The notes: generated by a model not told the origin, from the letters alone. Shown: positions 25,925 to 35,601, counted from the first letter of the stretch. The stretch: 64,000 bases of DNA from Mucilaginibacter geliditolerans (GCF_014200495.1 NZ_JACHBY010000001.1:124001-188000), one strand, 5' to 3'. Program-made: numbers and translations.

Positions 25925-28387
25925 ATGCTTAACAGCCAATATACCATAACTAAAATAAAAGAGATCATAAATGCCAATGGGGCTATTGTAAGTGAAAATA
26001 GCATCAGTGTTTTGCTTACGGATAGTCGCCGGATTAATAATGCCACAGAAGCTTTGTTTTTTGCATTGAGCGGCAGGAGGAACGGCCACGAGTTTATTGC
26101 TGAGGCCTATGCCGCCGGTGTCCGCAATTTTGTGGTAAAACATGGCTCTGAAATTAAAATGCCCGGCGCTAATTTTTTAATTGTTGATGATGTACTGACA
26201 GCTTTACAAACATTAGCCGCTTATCACCGTAATCAATTTAAACTAAAAGTGATTGGCATAACAGGTAGCAATGGTAAAACCATAGTAAAGGAATGGCTTT
26301 ACCAACTGATGGCTGCCGACCATAACATTGTGCGCAACCCTAAAAGTTATAACTCGCAAATAGGTGTGCCGCTTTCTGTGTGGCAAATAAGCGATAAGAA
26401 TGATTTAGGTATTTTCGAGGCCGGAATATCAACCACTGGTGAAATGCAGCGCCTTGAGGCTATAATTAAGCCGGAGATAGGTATACTAACGCATATAGGA
26501 TCAGCACATGATGAAGGCTTTGAATCGCGTGATCAAAAGATAAAGGAAAAGCTTGGCTTATTTAAGTATTGTAAGCTCGTTATTCATAACTATGATCAAT
26601 TGATCGACTATCAGAAAAGCATCAAAGCGGAATGCTTTACCTGGAGCCAGAAATTTAAGCAAGCCGACCTGTATGTTTTTAGTGAAGCGGTAATTAGCAG
26701 GAACTTTTACCTGCGCGCTAAATACAAGGGCCATGGGATTGAATGCCTGGTGCCATTTATGGATGAAGCCTCGGTTGAGAATGCGATTACCTGCTGGGCA
26801 ACCATGCTGGCAATGGGGTATAGTCCGGTTGAGGCTGATAAGCGTATAGAGCGATTAGCACCCGTAAGCATGCGCCTGGAGCTTAAAAATGGCATTCATG
26901 ATTGCTCTATTATTGATGATTCCTATAACTCGGATGTACAATCATTAGAGATTGCGCTTAATTTTTTAGGGCAGCAAAATCAGCATCAAAAAAAGACCTT
27001 AATACTGTCGGATATATTCCAGTCGGGCTTAGAGGAGGATGTATTGTATGCACAGGTGGCAAATCTGATCAGCGCTAAAAAGATAGACAGGTTTGTAGGA
27101 GTGGGGGCTGCGCTGTTTAATCATCAGGAGAATTTTGATGTGCCCGAGAAACACTTTTTCCATGATACGGCGGCTTTGCTAAAGGATCTGGGTAAACTCA
27201 ATTTCAGGAATGAAGATATCCTGATAAAAGGTTCGCGTAGCTTTGAGTTTGAACGGGTGAGCCGTGCATTAGTGCAAAAAGGGCATGAAACAGTGCTTGA
27301 AATTAACCTGAATACGCTGCTTAACAATCTTAACTTTTATAAATCAAAGCTAAAGCCGGGGGTTAAAGTTATGGCAATGGTTAAGGCTTTTTCGTACGGC
27401 AGCGGTACTTTCGAGGTGGCCAATATGCTGCAATACAATAAGGTTGATTACCTGGCTGTAGCCTATATTGATGAAGGGGTTACCCTCAGACAAACAGGCA
27501 TTACCTTGCCTATTGTGATCATGAACCCTGAAGTATCGGCATTTGACAAACTGGACGAATACAAACTAGAGCCGGTGATTTACAGCTTCGGCCTGTTTGA
27601 TGATTTTATAAAATATGCACAATCTGCAGGTTTGGTGAATTATCCTGTACACTTAAAAATAGATACGGGCATGCACAGGCTCGGTTTTGAGGATTTTGAG
27701 ATTGAAGCCTTATGTGATCTTTTGGAAGAAAATATTTATGTGCAGGTAAAATCAATTTTCTCGCACCTGGTAGCCAGTGAAGATCCGAAACATGATGCAT
27801 TTACATTAAAACAGATAGCTAAATTTGAGAAAGCCTATAAGCAGGTAGAGAAAGCACTTGGTTATAAGCTAATTAAACATTTAAGTAATACATCAGGCAT
27901 AACTCGATGGCCAACAGCTCAGTATGATATGGTGAGATTGGGTATTGGCCTATATGGGATCGACTCAGCAGTGCCTGCTTCTGAAAATGCGTTGCAACCG
28001 ATCGCCGGTTTAAAAACAAGTGTATCTCAGGTTAAAAAGGTGCCGGCCGGCGAAACGATTGGCTATGGCCGCAATGGCCGCTTGGTCAAGAATGGCAAAA
28101 TAGCTACCATTCGTATAGGTTATGCCGATGGTTATTTGCGCGCGTTTGGCAATGGTGTTGGCAAAATGATGATAAGGGGCGTGCGGGTGCCAACGGTAGG
28201 CAACATATCAATGGATATGTGTATGCTTGATGTTAGCGCCGTGCCGGATATACGCGAAGGGGATGAGGTAACAGTTTTTAATGAAGAGCTTAGGATTGAA
28301 GAACTTGCCGCTCAAATTGGCACTATTCCGTATGAAATATTAACTAATGTTTCGCAACGCGTAAAAAGAGTGTACTTTTATGAGTAG
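25925..28387 (+). CDS. Bifunctional MurF ligase / alanine racemase
   Basis: 820 residues in two parts. Residues 1 to about 450 are the Mur ligase: P-loop GITGSNGKT (K118), and NPKSYNSQIGVPLS. Residues about 455-820 are alanine racemase: PLP lysine in VMAMVKAFSYGSG (K487), then HLKIDTGMHRLGF, HLSNTSGI, RIGYADGYLRAFG and VGNISMDMCMLDVS. The racemase makes D-Ala from L-Ala and the ligase adds D-Ala-D-Ala to the UDP-MurNAc-tripeptide in peptidoglycan synthesis. Such fusions are known from Bacteroidota. The Mur DxxH-like parts are present but some ligase motifs look relaxed. DUF502 follows 6 nt later. Confidence 0.93.
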   Translation: MLNSQYTITKIKEIINANGAIVSENSISVLLTDSRRINNATEALFFALSGRRNGHEFIAEAYAAGVRNFVVKHGSEIKMPGANFLIVDDVLTALQTLAAYHRNQFKLKVIGITGSNGKTIVKEWLYQLMAADHNIVRNPKSYNSQIGVPLSVWQISDKNDLGIFEAGISTTGEMQRLEAIIKPEIGILTHIGSAHDEGFESRDQKIKEKLGLFKYCKLVIHNYDQLIDYQKSIKAECFTWSQKFKQADLYVFSEAVISRNFYLRAKYKGHGIECLVPFMDEASVENAITCWATMLAMGYSPVEADKRIERLAPVSMRLELKNGIHDCSIIDDSYNSDVQSLEIALNFLGQQNQHQKKTLILSDIFQSGLEEDVLYAQVANLISAKKIDRFVGVGAALFNHQENFDVPEKHFFHDTAALLKDLGKLNFRNEDILIKGSRSFEFERVSRALVQKGHETVLEINLNTLLNNLNFYKSKLKPGVKVMAMVKAFSYGSGTFEVANMLQYNKVDYLAVAYIDEGVTLRQTGITLPIVIMNPEVSAFDKLDEYKLEPVIYSFGLFDDFIKYAQSAGLVNYPVHLKIDTGMHRLGFEDFEIEALCDLLEENIYVQVKSIFSHLVASEDPKHDAFTLKQIAKFEKAYKQVEKALGYKLIKHLSNTSGITRWPTAQYDMVRLGIGLYGIDSAVPASENALQPIAGLKTSVSQVKKVPAGETIGYGRNGRLVKNGKIATIRIGYADGYLRAFGNGVGKMMIRGVRVPTVGNISMDMCMLDVSAVPDIREGDEVTVFNEELRIEELAAQIGTIPYEILTNVSQRVKRVYFYE

Positions 28388-28393
28388 AATTTT

Positions 28394-28987
28394 ATGAGAA
28401 GAGTTGCTAAAGCATTGCTTAATTATTTTGTTAAAGGTCTGCTGATTGTTGTACCCCTGGGGGTAGCTATTTTTCTGATTTACTGGGCAGTAGCAAAAAT
28501 TGACAACTCCCTGAACCTAAGCAGTAATTTTATTGAAGACAGTAAAGGCAAACCTATTTATATTCCGGGACTGGGTATTGTAAACGTAATACTCATCATT
28601 CTTATAGCCGGGGTTTTAGTTACAAATGTTATAACCGAACCTATAAAGCAGTGGTTTAACCGTTGGCTCAACCGCCTGCCTCTATTTAAGTTTCTGTACT
28701 CATCAATAAAAGATCTGACAGAAGCATTTGTAGGTGAGGAGAAGAAATTTAACGAACCTGTTTTGGTTGATGTGAATGAATTTGGCTTGAAAAAGATAGG
28801 TTTCCTGGTTAAAAAAGATATGGCCATACTAAATTTACCCGGTGAGGTTGCCGTCTACTTTCCTTATTCCTATTCATTTGCCGGGCAGGTAGTTATTATA
28901 TCTGCAGATAAAGTGCACCCCATAGATAAAAGCGCTGCGGAAGTGATGAAGTTTGTAATATCAGGCGGTGTAAGCGGGTTGGACTAG
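28394..28987 (+). CDS. DUF502-family membrane protein
   Basis: 197 residues with two N-terminal membrane helices (GLLIVVPLGVAIFLIYWAV; IPGLGIVNVILIILIAGVLVTNVI) and a soluble tail with PLFKFLYSSIKDLTEAF and VAVYFPYSYSFAGQVVII, all hallmarks of DUF502. Function unknown; plant homologues (LCV-like, COV) affect vascular development. Likely co-transcribed with murF-alr. Confidence 0.88.
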   Translation: MRRVAKALLNYFVKGLLIVVPLGVAIFLIYWAVAKIDNSLNLSSNFIEDSKGKPIYIPGLGIVNVILIILIAGVLVTNVITEPIKQWFNRWLNRLPLFKFLYSSIKDLTEAFVGEEKKFNEPVLVDVNEFGLKKIGFLVKKDMAILNLPGEVAVYFPYSYSFAGQVVIISADKVHPIDKSAAEVMKFVISGGVSGLD

Positions 28988-28996
28988 CGTTACCTC

Positions 28997-29422
28997 TTAT
29001 AAAAGAATTGACATTTCTTTAGCCTTTTTTACCGATCCTGTACGGCAATCGGTATGCAGTTTTTTGCATACACGGGTTAAGTGCCTTTTAACAGTGCTTT
29101 CCGCAATAAATAGCTTGCCAGCAATTTGCTCATTGCTGAGGCCCTCATCAATCAACAGTAATATCTCGCCTTCGCGATCACTGATACCTGCTTTAGCCAT
29201 TTGGTCATGGTTTATTAATAATGGCCTTTGCTGAACGATGGATGAATGTTTTTTTATTGCATTTTTTATAATGATGACACTAGTTGTTATAAACGCCAGG
29301 ATAAAAACAACTATCCATATGTAATCAATAGAAGCACTATAAAATTGATCAACGCGGGCAAGTAAAAGCAATACCAGGATAGCAATAATCAGCAACTCAA
29401 AACTAATGATCAGTTGTTTCAT
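28997..29422 (-). CDS. Membrane-anchored LuxR-type helix-turn-helix protein
   Basis: 141 residues: two membrane helices (residues about 4-22 and 34-54), a short linker, then a GerE/LuxR domain (AGISDREGEILLLIDEGLSNEQIAGKLFIAESTVKRHLTRVCKKLH). There is no receiver domain. Small proteins with this layout are common in Sphingobacteriaceae. It follows the MFS transporter gene by 17 nt on the same strand and may regulate it. Confidence 0.85.
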   Translation of the reverse strand: MKQLIISFELLIIAILVLLLLARVDQFYSASIDYIWIVVFILAFITTSVIIIKNAIKKHSSIVQQRPLLINHDQMAKAGISDREGEILLLIDEGLSNEQIAGKLFIAESTVKRHLTRVCKKLHTDCRTGSVKKAKEMSILL

Positions 29423-29439
29423 TAATCAAACTTATGAAA

Positions 29440-30675
29440 TTATGTTATTAAAGTAACATCTTTTTTAAAGCTCCTAACAACCAGTAACACACTTATTAAT
29501 ATTAATAAGGCCCCAAGTATATATGGTGAGCCCGGAAAATAAACTGATGAGTCTTTATGCGTAAAAAATTTAAAGCAATAACCCATCACCAGCGGGCCAA
29601 CCACCAGGCTTATACTCGAAAGTAATGTTAAACCGCCTTGTAATTCACCTTGCTCACTTGCCCCAAATTTACTGGTTATAAAGCCCTGCAAGGCCGGCCC
29701 CGATATGCCGCCAAAACAATAAGGAACCATGAAAATATAAACCTGCCAGCCCTGGCCTGCAAACGCAATGAGTGTTAATCCTAAGCCGTATGATATTAAA
29801 CCCAATATGATATTTTTCTTTAGTCCCCACTTGGGTATAAGGTAGCGGATAAGCCAGCCTTGGATACATATCAGCAAAAAGCCAATAAAAAGGCCGAGAT
29901 AACCCACACTCCTCATTGACCATTGAAACTTTTCATACACATAAAAGGGCATTTGGTATTCAACTGCTTTTTGCGCTATATAAACTAATGTAAATGCTAT
30001 TGCCAAGCCGGTTAATGCTGAATATTTGCTAAGCTGCATAAATGAGCCTATCGGATTAGCGCGTTTCCATTCAAATTTTCGGCGGTGTTCTTTGTCCAGC
30101 GATTCAGGCAAAACGAAATAGCCATAAAAGGCATTAAACAAGGCAGCGCCCGCGGCCACCATAAAAGGGAATTTGATATTGATATCACCCAGGAATGCAC
30201 CGCCAGAAACGCCTATGATAAAGCCCAGGCCCGATGCCGCGCCAACAATGCCAAAGTTAGCCGCTCTTTTATCTCCTGTGCTTATGTCTGCTATATATGC
30301 TGTAGCTGTGGACATGGTTGCACCAGTTATACCCGCTATGGTTCGACCAACAAAAAGCCAGAACACAGTAGGTGCAAAGGCCATGAACGTATAATCAACA
30401 CAAAAGCCTAATAAAGATATAAGCAGAATGGGCCGCCTGCCGAAACGATCGCTAAGATTACCCATTACCGGCGAGAAGAGGATCTGCATGGTGGCATAGG
30501 TGAAAGTTAGCCAGCCGTTAAGCTCAGAAGCTACCGAATAATCAACATTTCCCAATTGCTTCAATAAGTTAGGGATCACCGGGATGATGATAGCCAAACC
30601 CATCACATCAATAAATATGGTGACAAATATAAAGCGTAAAGCGGCTGAGGTTTTAACTTTGGGTTCCTGATCCAT
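29440..30675 (-). CDS. MFS transporter, TetA/TCR-like (second of a tandem pair)
   Basis: 411 residues, 12 membrane helices. The loop 2-3 motif [17 protein letters not shown] and helix 1 IDVMGLAIIIPVIPNLLKQL are typical of the DHA1 tetracycline-efflux-like branch. The GITGATMSTATAYIADIS segment is motif C-like. It lies 48 nt downstream of a very similar transporter gene, so this is a tandem duplication. Drug/proton antiport is inferred; the substrate is unknown. Confidence 0.9.
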   Translation of the reverse strand: MDQEPKVKTSAALRFIFVTIFIDVMGLAIIIPVIPNLLKQLGNVDYSVASELNGWLTFTYATMQILFSPVMGNLSDRFGRRPILLISLLGFCVDYTFMAFAPTVFWLFVGRTIAGITGATMSTATAYIADISTGDKRAANFGIVGAASGLGFIIGVSGGAFLGDINIKFPFMVAAGAALFNAFYGYFVLPESLDKEHRRKFEWKRANPIGSFMQLSKYSALTGLAIAFTLVYIAQKAVEYQMPFYVYEKFQWSMRSVGYLGLFIGFLLICIQGWLIRYLIPKWGLKKNIILGLISYGLGLTLIAFAGQGWQVYIFMVPYCFGGISGPALQGFITSKFGASEQGELQGGLTLLSSISLVVGPLVMGYCFKFFTHKDSSVYFPGSPYILGALLILISVLLVVRSFKKDVTLIT

Positions 30676-30723
30676 TCGAGAGAAAATAATAATTGAAGGG
30701 GAATTGTTTTAAATGGAGATGGT

Positions 30724-31944
30724 TTAATTTCTTTTAAAGCTTCGTACAGCTAATATAGCACTCAAAAGCATCAATACAGCGCCTATCAGAAATGGCGCTC
30801 CAGGGAACTGGAAATAGGGGTTAGGCTGCGTAAAATAACGGAATGACCCCAGCATTACCATCGGGCCAAAAATTGAGCTTAAACTCATGAGACTGGTTAA
30901 ACCGCCCTGCAGCTCACCTTGCTCATTGGCGGGTACACTTGCGCTCATATATCCTTGCAAAGCGGGGCCTGCAATGCCACCAAGGCAATAAGGAACCAAA
31001 AAGGCAAACATCATCCAGCCTTTACTCGCAAATGCAAATAAAGCCAGTCCGGTTGCGTATAAGAGCAATCCTATCCAAATACTTTTTTCCTGCCCAATTT
31101 TTGGTATGATCACTCTTATCAATCCGCCTTGTACCAATGCCACAAATAAGCCAACCGCGCCGAGTGAGTAGCCCACCATTGCCTCGTTCCAGCTGAATTT
31201 ATCCATCGTATAAAAGGTCCAGGCGCATTGTACCGCCTGTGCGGCAAAATACACCAGGAACAAGGATACAGCCAGCCCAATAACTGCTTTGTATTTGCTT
31301 AATTTTATTAATGTACTTACAGGATTAGCCTTTTTTATTTCGAAAGGGTGCCTGTGTGCAAGATCCAAAGATTCCGGAAGAATGAAATAACCGTATGTCG
31401 CGTTTAACAACGCCAATAAAGCAGCGGCAATAAACGGGTAATGAACATCATATTTGCCCAATATCCCACCAATCACCGGGCCTATTATAAAACCCAGGCC
31501 AAATGCTACGCCAACCATCCCAAAATTTGCTGCGCGGTTTTCAGGGGTGCTGATATCAGCAATATAGGCTGAGCCTGTTGTAAAGCTGGCACCGGTTATG
31601 CCCGCCACAATACGGCCCACAAATAACCAGGCTATTGTTGGTGCAAAGGCCGAGAACATATAATCCACACTGAAGCCCAGTAATGAAAAAAGCAGCACGG
31701 GCCTGCGGCCAAACCTGTCGCTAAGGTTACCTATCAGCGGCGAAAATAAAAACTGCATCCCGGCATAAGCAGCGGTAAGAATTAGGGCATAGCCCGATGC
31801 CTCACTCAAATTGCCGTGAATTAAGTGCTCAATTAGTTTGGGGATAACAGGTATAATAATACCCAAACCCATTACATCAATTAAAAGTGTTGCAAAAATA
31901 AATCCTAAAGCAGCCTTACGCTTTTCAGGTACAGGTTTATTCAT
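30724..31944 (-). CDS. MFS transporter, TetA/TCR-like (first of a tandem pair)
   Basis: 406 residues, 12 membrane helices, with [29 protein letters not shown] and [31 protein letters not shown] shared nearly word for word with the next gene. Helix 1 region [16 protein letters not shown]. First gene of a three-gene minus-strand unit (MFS, MFS, LuxR-like). Efflux of an unknown compound is inferred from the family. Confidence 0.9.
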   Translation of the reverse strand: MNKPVPEKRKAALGFIFATLLIDVMGLGIIIPVIPKLIEHLIHGNLSEASGYALILTAAYAGMQFLFSPLIGNLSDRFGRRPVLLFSLLGFSVDYMFSAFAPTIAWLFVGRIVAGITGASFTTGSAYIADISTPENRAANFGMVGVAFGLGFIIGPVIGGILGKYDVHYPFIAAALLALLNATYGYFILPESLDLAHRHPFEIKKANPVSTLIKLSKYKAVIGLAVSLFLVYFAAQAVQCAWTFYTMDKFSWNEAMVGYSLGAVGLFVALVQGGLIRVIIPKIGQEKSIWIGLLLYATGLALFAFASKGWMMFAFLVPYCLGGIAGPALQGYMSASVPANEQGELQGGLTSLMSLSSIFGPMVMLGSFRYFTQPNPYFQFPGAPFLIGAVLMLLSAILAVRSFKRN

Positions 31945-32015
31945 GCCCGCAAAATAGCAAATAAGTTAAATATTGATTATTAAATTTTTGTTAGGAGGGA
32001 TTTCCTAACCTTTTT

Positions 32016-32155
32016 TGCCATTTCGAACGAGTTACGAGGAGAAATCTTCTGCACCAAGCAAAGCGAACTATACAGATCGAAGAAAATTTTTCGCTCACAC
32101 AGCCCCAGGCACCAATCTGCTCAAGAGATAGTTTCTCCCTCAGGTCGAAATGACA
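32016..32155. repeat. Interspersed inverted-repeat element, family 1 copy 1
   Basis: Ends are TGCCATTTCGAACGAG at the left and its near inverse CTCAGGTCGAAATGACA at the right, with GAGGAGAAATCTTCTG and GAGATAGTTTCTCC inside. A second copy with the same ends is at 43319-43414. Non-coding, about 140 nt; resembles a small palindromic or MITE-like Bacteroidota repeat. Confidence 0.75.
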
Positions 32156-32164
32156 AGGGGACTA

Positions 32165-33598
32165 TTACGGCTCTATCCATAAAACCGAGTTCCCGGTACC
32201 ATATTGGTTCTGTTCCCACAGTTTATTGCCGGGGTCGATTATCCAATTGCCATCAACTATAAATTTGTAAAGGTACTTACCTGGTTTCAGGCGCATGCTT
32301 ATACTCCATTCATCACCATTATGAGCTAGCGCATAACTCCCCTGGTTCCAATCGTTAAAGCTTCCCGACAGGTGGATAACCTTTGCATTGTCATACCCCT
32401 TTAATTTAAAAGTATGGGTGGGGGCTACTGCTAAAAAGCAATTGGTTTCCCCATTTATCACGGTATGGTTTTGGTTCAGCGGGTCTAATATCCATTGGCC
32501 ATCCACAACAAATTTATAATTGTAATTACCTGCTGAAAGCTTAACAGTGACTACCCACGCGTCACCTGATTTGCTGAGGCGAATCTTGTTGGGTTTCCAA
32601 TTAGTAAAATCACCGGCTACAAATACATTTTTTGCATTTGTGTAGCCATTGAGTTTAAAATTGACCGTTTCGCCAATATTTAGGACAGAACTGATGTTGC
32701 CATCCTCATCAACATGCTTATCTGGGTTGGCGGGGTCGGTCATCCATTTACCATCAACTTTAAAACGATATTCATGGGTACCTTCGCACAAATACATAGG
32801 GATTTCCCATTCACCTTCATTTTTTTCGAGCTGCAGTTCATTAGCATTCCAGTTATTAAAACTGCCCGCTAAAGTAACAGTATGCGCACTCAGGAAGCTT
32901 TTTAGTTTAAAGGTATAATTACACTTGTAATAAACTGAGTTGGTGTTTCCCGCTCCGTCATTCATCTGCAAAACATTATAAGGGTCAACCATCCAGCGAC
33001 TATCAACTATATATTTATATTCATAACCACCGGGCTTTAGTTTCAGGTCGATGACCCAGCCTTGTGGGGTTTTTGTCATTAAGCCTTTTAAGGTACTCCA
33101 ATCATTAAAGCTTCCGGATAAGAATACCCGTTTTGCATCCTGATGCCCCGGTAAAAAGAACCTGGTTAAACCTGGTGACACTTCAGTAACTGTAGCAACT
33201 GCAAAATTATTTACGCCATACACCACATCCAGGTATCCCGGCCTGGGTTGAGTTTTTATAATACTTGCTGTAATGATATAAGGGTTTTCCTGCGGATTGC
33301 CCTTCATATCCGTAAGTGAGCGGTTAAACTGCACTACGTTGTTTTGTTTTTTCGCCATTACCCAGCCATCTTTTATAATTGCCGAATAATCACCTGCTAA
33401 AAATGCGCGTTTGTCAACTCCGGGAATGGCTGCTTTTTTAAATATACTATCCAGTTCAGCAGGGGATGAGTGGAGGTCGATGAGCAATATAAGCTTTCCT
33501 TTGCCGGCTATGAGATTGTTACGGGTTTGGGCAATAGCATTCACCATGCCGCTTAACAGCAACATCAAAGTGAATATATATGGCCAGTACCGTCTCAT
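32165..33598 (-). CDS. Secreted protein of four tandem CBM48-like (AMPK-beta-type) domains
   Basis: 477 residues from the ATG at 33598, which gives a signal peptide (WPYIFTLMLLLSGMVNAIAQ). After about 130 residues of unknown structure come four repeats of about 80 residues: VFLSGSFNDWSTLKG...YKYIVDSRWMVDP, VTLAGSFNNWNANEL...YRFKVDGKWMTDP, VFVAGDFTNWKPNKI...YKFVVDGQWILDP, IHLSGSFNDWNQGSY...YKFIVDGNWIIDP. This is the glycogen/starch-binding early-set domain, here with no catalytic domain. One nucleotide separates it from the retropepsin gene stop, so the two are coupled. Role: probably glucan binding or protein interaction outside the cytoplasm. Confidence 0.88.
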   Translation of the reverse strand: MRRYWPYIFTLMLLLSGMVNAIAQTRNNLIAGKGKLILLIDLHSSPAELDSIFKKAAIPGVDKRAFLAGDYSAIIKDGWVMAKKQNNVVQFNRSLTDMKGNPQENPYIITASIIKTQPRPGYLDVVYGVNNFAVATVTEVSPGLTRFFLPGHQDAKRVFLSGSFNDWSTLKGLMTKTPQGWVIDLKLKPGGYEYKYIVDSRWMVDPYNVLQMNDGAGNTNSVYYKCNYTFKLKSFLSAHTVTLAGSFNNWNANELQLEKNEGEWEIPMYLCEGTHEYRFKVDGKWMTDPANPDKHVDEDGNISSVLNIGETVNFKLNGYTNAKNVFVAGDFTNWKPNKIRLSKSGDAWVVTVKLSAGNYNYKFVVDGQWILDPLNQNHTVINGETNCFLAVAPTHTFKLKGYDNAKVIHLSGSFNDWNQGSYALAHNGDEWSISMRLKPGKYLYKFIVDGNWIIDPGNKLWEQNQYGTGNSVLWIEP

Positions 33599-33599
33599 T

Positions 33600-34580
33600 T
33601 TATTGGTTGTTGTAAATGTACATTTCAAATTCCTTTTTAACGAAATTGATACTGAAAACGCCCCTTGTAAAAAAATCGTAGCCCAGTATACCATCAATGG
33701 TATGGTCATAGGCCTTACCCATTTTTTCAAGGTTGGTTATCAGTATCCGGTTATGCATAAAATCCTGATCACCAATGGTTAGTTTATCAAACCGCGCATA
33801 TAAAACCTCAAAACTTGAACCTCCCACACCAACCAGTTTCGACCTGTTTATAATCTGCATATTTTTTATGATCTTTTTTGATTTGCCGTAATCCAATAAG
33901 TTGGTTTCGGCGCCGCTGTCAAAAACAAACCACATGCTTTTATCATTAATACTGCCTTTTAAAAATATAATATCATCCAGAAATTTGAACGGGGTTTTTA
34001 AGGTAGGATTATGAAATACCACTTCTTCAGGTGGGATATTGCCATCATTGTCGAGTTTATGAATATAAAGCAGGTTATTTTGCAGGTCGATGGTAACGGC
34101 AAGCCTGGAAAATAAGCGTGTACCTAATAAGCCCAATATTTTAATTCCACGACCATTTTCAATGCCTGAAAGGTCGGTAACATCAGCGGTAAGCCTGCTG
34201 TAATGCAGGTCGAGTATGGAAAAATCATGTACTACTGTAGTAAAGGTATTATCAGCCTCGCCGTTTATGCCAGCCGCGTGCTGTTCATGTATTTGGGGTG
34301 CATCCCTAAAATAAGTAGCGTTTAAAACCAGGTAGGGGGCACCGGTATCAAACACAAAATTACCCTCAAGCGAGTCGACCTGGGCTTCAACTATTATCAA
34401 GTTTCCGGCTCTTTTTATCGGAACAATAAGTGTCTTAAAATCGCCATAAGGAGCAGGGTCTATATCAACTAAAGTGTGTTTAAAACTTATTCCGCCTATT
34501 GTTATTTTACCGACACATTTGCCCTGCAGTGCTAATGAAAGCACAAACACGGTGAGCAGGTAGAATAAAAATTTGCGCAT
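33600..34580 (-). CDS. Retropepsin-like aspartyl protease, exported
   Basis: 326 residues with a signal peptide (FYLLTVFVLSLALQGKCVG). Two aspartyl protease half-domains are seen: NFVFDTGAPYLVLNATYF and WFVFDSGAETNLLDYG (D-T-G and D-S-G), each followed by a hydrophobic ILGLLGTRLFSRL or DGILGYDFFTRG segment, as in gag-polyprotein-like proteases (PF13650-type). Cleaves unknown targets in the periplasm. Second-to-last gene of the ABC operon and coupled to the CBM48 protein. Confidence 0.85.
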   Translation of the reverse strand: MRKFLFYLLTVFVLSLALQGKCVGKITIGGISFKHTLVDIDPAPYGDFKTLIVPIKRAGNLIIVEAQVDSLEGNFVFDTGAPYLVLNATYFRDAPQIHEQHAAGINGEADNTFTTVVHDFSILDLHYSRLTADVTDLSGIENGRGIKILGLLGTRLFSRLAVTIDLQNNLLYIHKLDNDGNIPPEEVVFHNPTLKTPFKFLDDIIFLKGSINDKSMWFVFDSGAETNLLDYGKSKKIIKNMQIINRSKLVGVGGSSFEVLYARFDKLTIGDQDFMHNRILITNLEKMGKAYDHTIDGILGYDFFTRGVFSINFVKKEFEMYIYNNQ

Positions 34581-34637
34581 TAGGTTGTTTATATGTTATA
34601 GAAGACAAGATTGATACCATAAAGGTTACACGTTTGC

Positions 34638-35309
34638 TCAATTATCTAGCACTTTATTTATATAGTTGTAGGTAACAAGCTCATTAGCACTGGTAATATG
34701 TTTGGTTGCGCCATTGTGCAGCAGTATAATCCTGTCGCTTACATCCAGGATATTATAATATTGGTGATCGGTAAGAATAATTCCCTTTGTTTTGGCGCAT
34801 TTGCGGATGGTAGCCTTAAAATCGTCTGCCTGTACTGGCGAAATATGGGTAAAAGGTTCATCCAGCAAAATAAAATCAGCTTTATTGTAAAGGATCATCA
34901 GGGTTTCCAGCTGTCTAAGTTCGCCGCCTGATAACTGATTTGCTGTTTTATGATGATGATCTTTGTATACCTGGTAATCGGCAAACTCGTCCCAAAGTCT
35001 GCTATCGATCATCATTTTAGCCATTTGCTGAATTTTAATTCCATTTGGCAAGTAATTATGCTGCGGCAGATAAGCTATTTTTTGTTGATGATAACCCTTT
35101 TTGATAAACTGATCATTAATGCTGACATGTTTATAAGCTGGATTGAGCGTGCCGAAAATTATGCGCAGCAGCGATGATTTACCGGAACCGTTTCTGCCTA
35201 ACAAGCCTACAACTTCGCCCTGTGTACAGGAAAGCCATACATCCTGCAATATTTTGCGGTTGTCGAACTCTAGCTGTACACTATCAACCTTAAGCGTGTG
35301 CAAATGCAT
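34638..35309 (-). CDS. ABC transporter ATPase subunit without an adjacent classical permease
   Basis: 223 residues with Walker A GLLGRNGSGKSSLL, signature LSGGELRQLE, Walker B FILLDEPF and an H-loop in ILTDHQ. It resembles LptB/branched-chain-type ATPases in the TDHQYY region. The only neighbour with membrane helices is the 103-residue protein whose gene overlaps its start by 20 nt, so that is the candidate partner. Substrate unknown. Confidence 0.88.
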   Translation of the reverse strand: MHLHTLKVDSVQLEFDNRKILQDVWLSCTQGEVVGLLGRNGSGKSSLLRIIFGTLNPAYKHVSINDQFIKKGYHQQKIAYLPQHNYLPNGIKIQQMAKMMIDSRLWDEFADYQVYKDHHHKTANQLSGGELRQLETLMILYNKADFILLDEPFTHISPVQADDFKATIRKCAKTKGIILTDHQYYNILDVSDRIILLHNGATKHITSANELVTYNYINKVLDN

Positions 35310-35601
35310 AATGCAGGAGATAAAAGAATGAATATAAAAGGGAATAGATCGCCAGGTCGAGTATTGCTACATATGCGTAAAGTCGTTTCATACTATACCC
35401 CGCATTACGATAATAAAAATAGGTATTGCTTTTACTGAAGTATTGATAGCCAAACAAAAATAAATAGCTGAATAGCTTTAAAAAAACGCCCTGGCCATAG
35501 TCAATCTCGCTACTTTCATAAATGAGATATAAACTGAATACCAAATTTATGGCAAACAGAGGTCTGTAAAATTGTAAAACTATAGTTCGGGTATTTGACA
35601 T
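35290..35601 (-). CDS. Small membrane protein overlapping the ABC ATPase gene
   Basis: 103 residues with about three hydrophobic helices (PLFAINLVFSLYLIY; FLKLFSYLFLFGYQYF; YAYVAILDLAIYSLLYSFFYLL). No family recognised. Its 3' end overlaps the ATPase start by 20 nt, which argues for co-translation and a common complex. It heads the four-gene minus-strand operon. Confidence 0.7.
   Translation of the reverse strand: MSNTRTIVLQFYRPLFAINLVFSLYLIYESSEIDYGQGVFLKLFSYLFLFGYQYFSKSNTYFYYRNAGYSMKRLYAYVAILDLAIYSLLYSFFYLLHYAFAHA

Noticed and set aside
33599..33730. 44-residue extension of the CBM48 protein
   Set aside because: It overlaps the retropepsin gene; the ATG at 33598 gives a proper signal peptide and a 1-nt operon junction.
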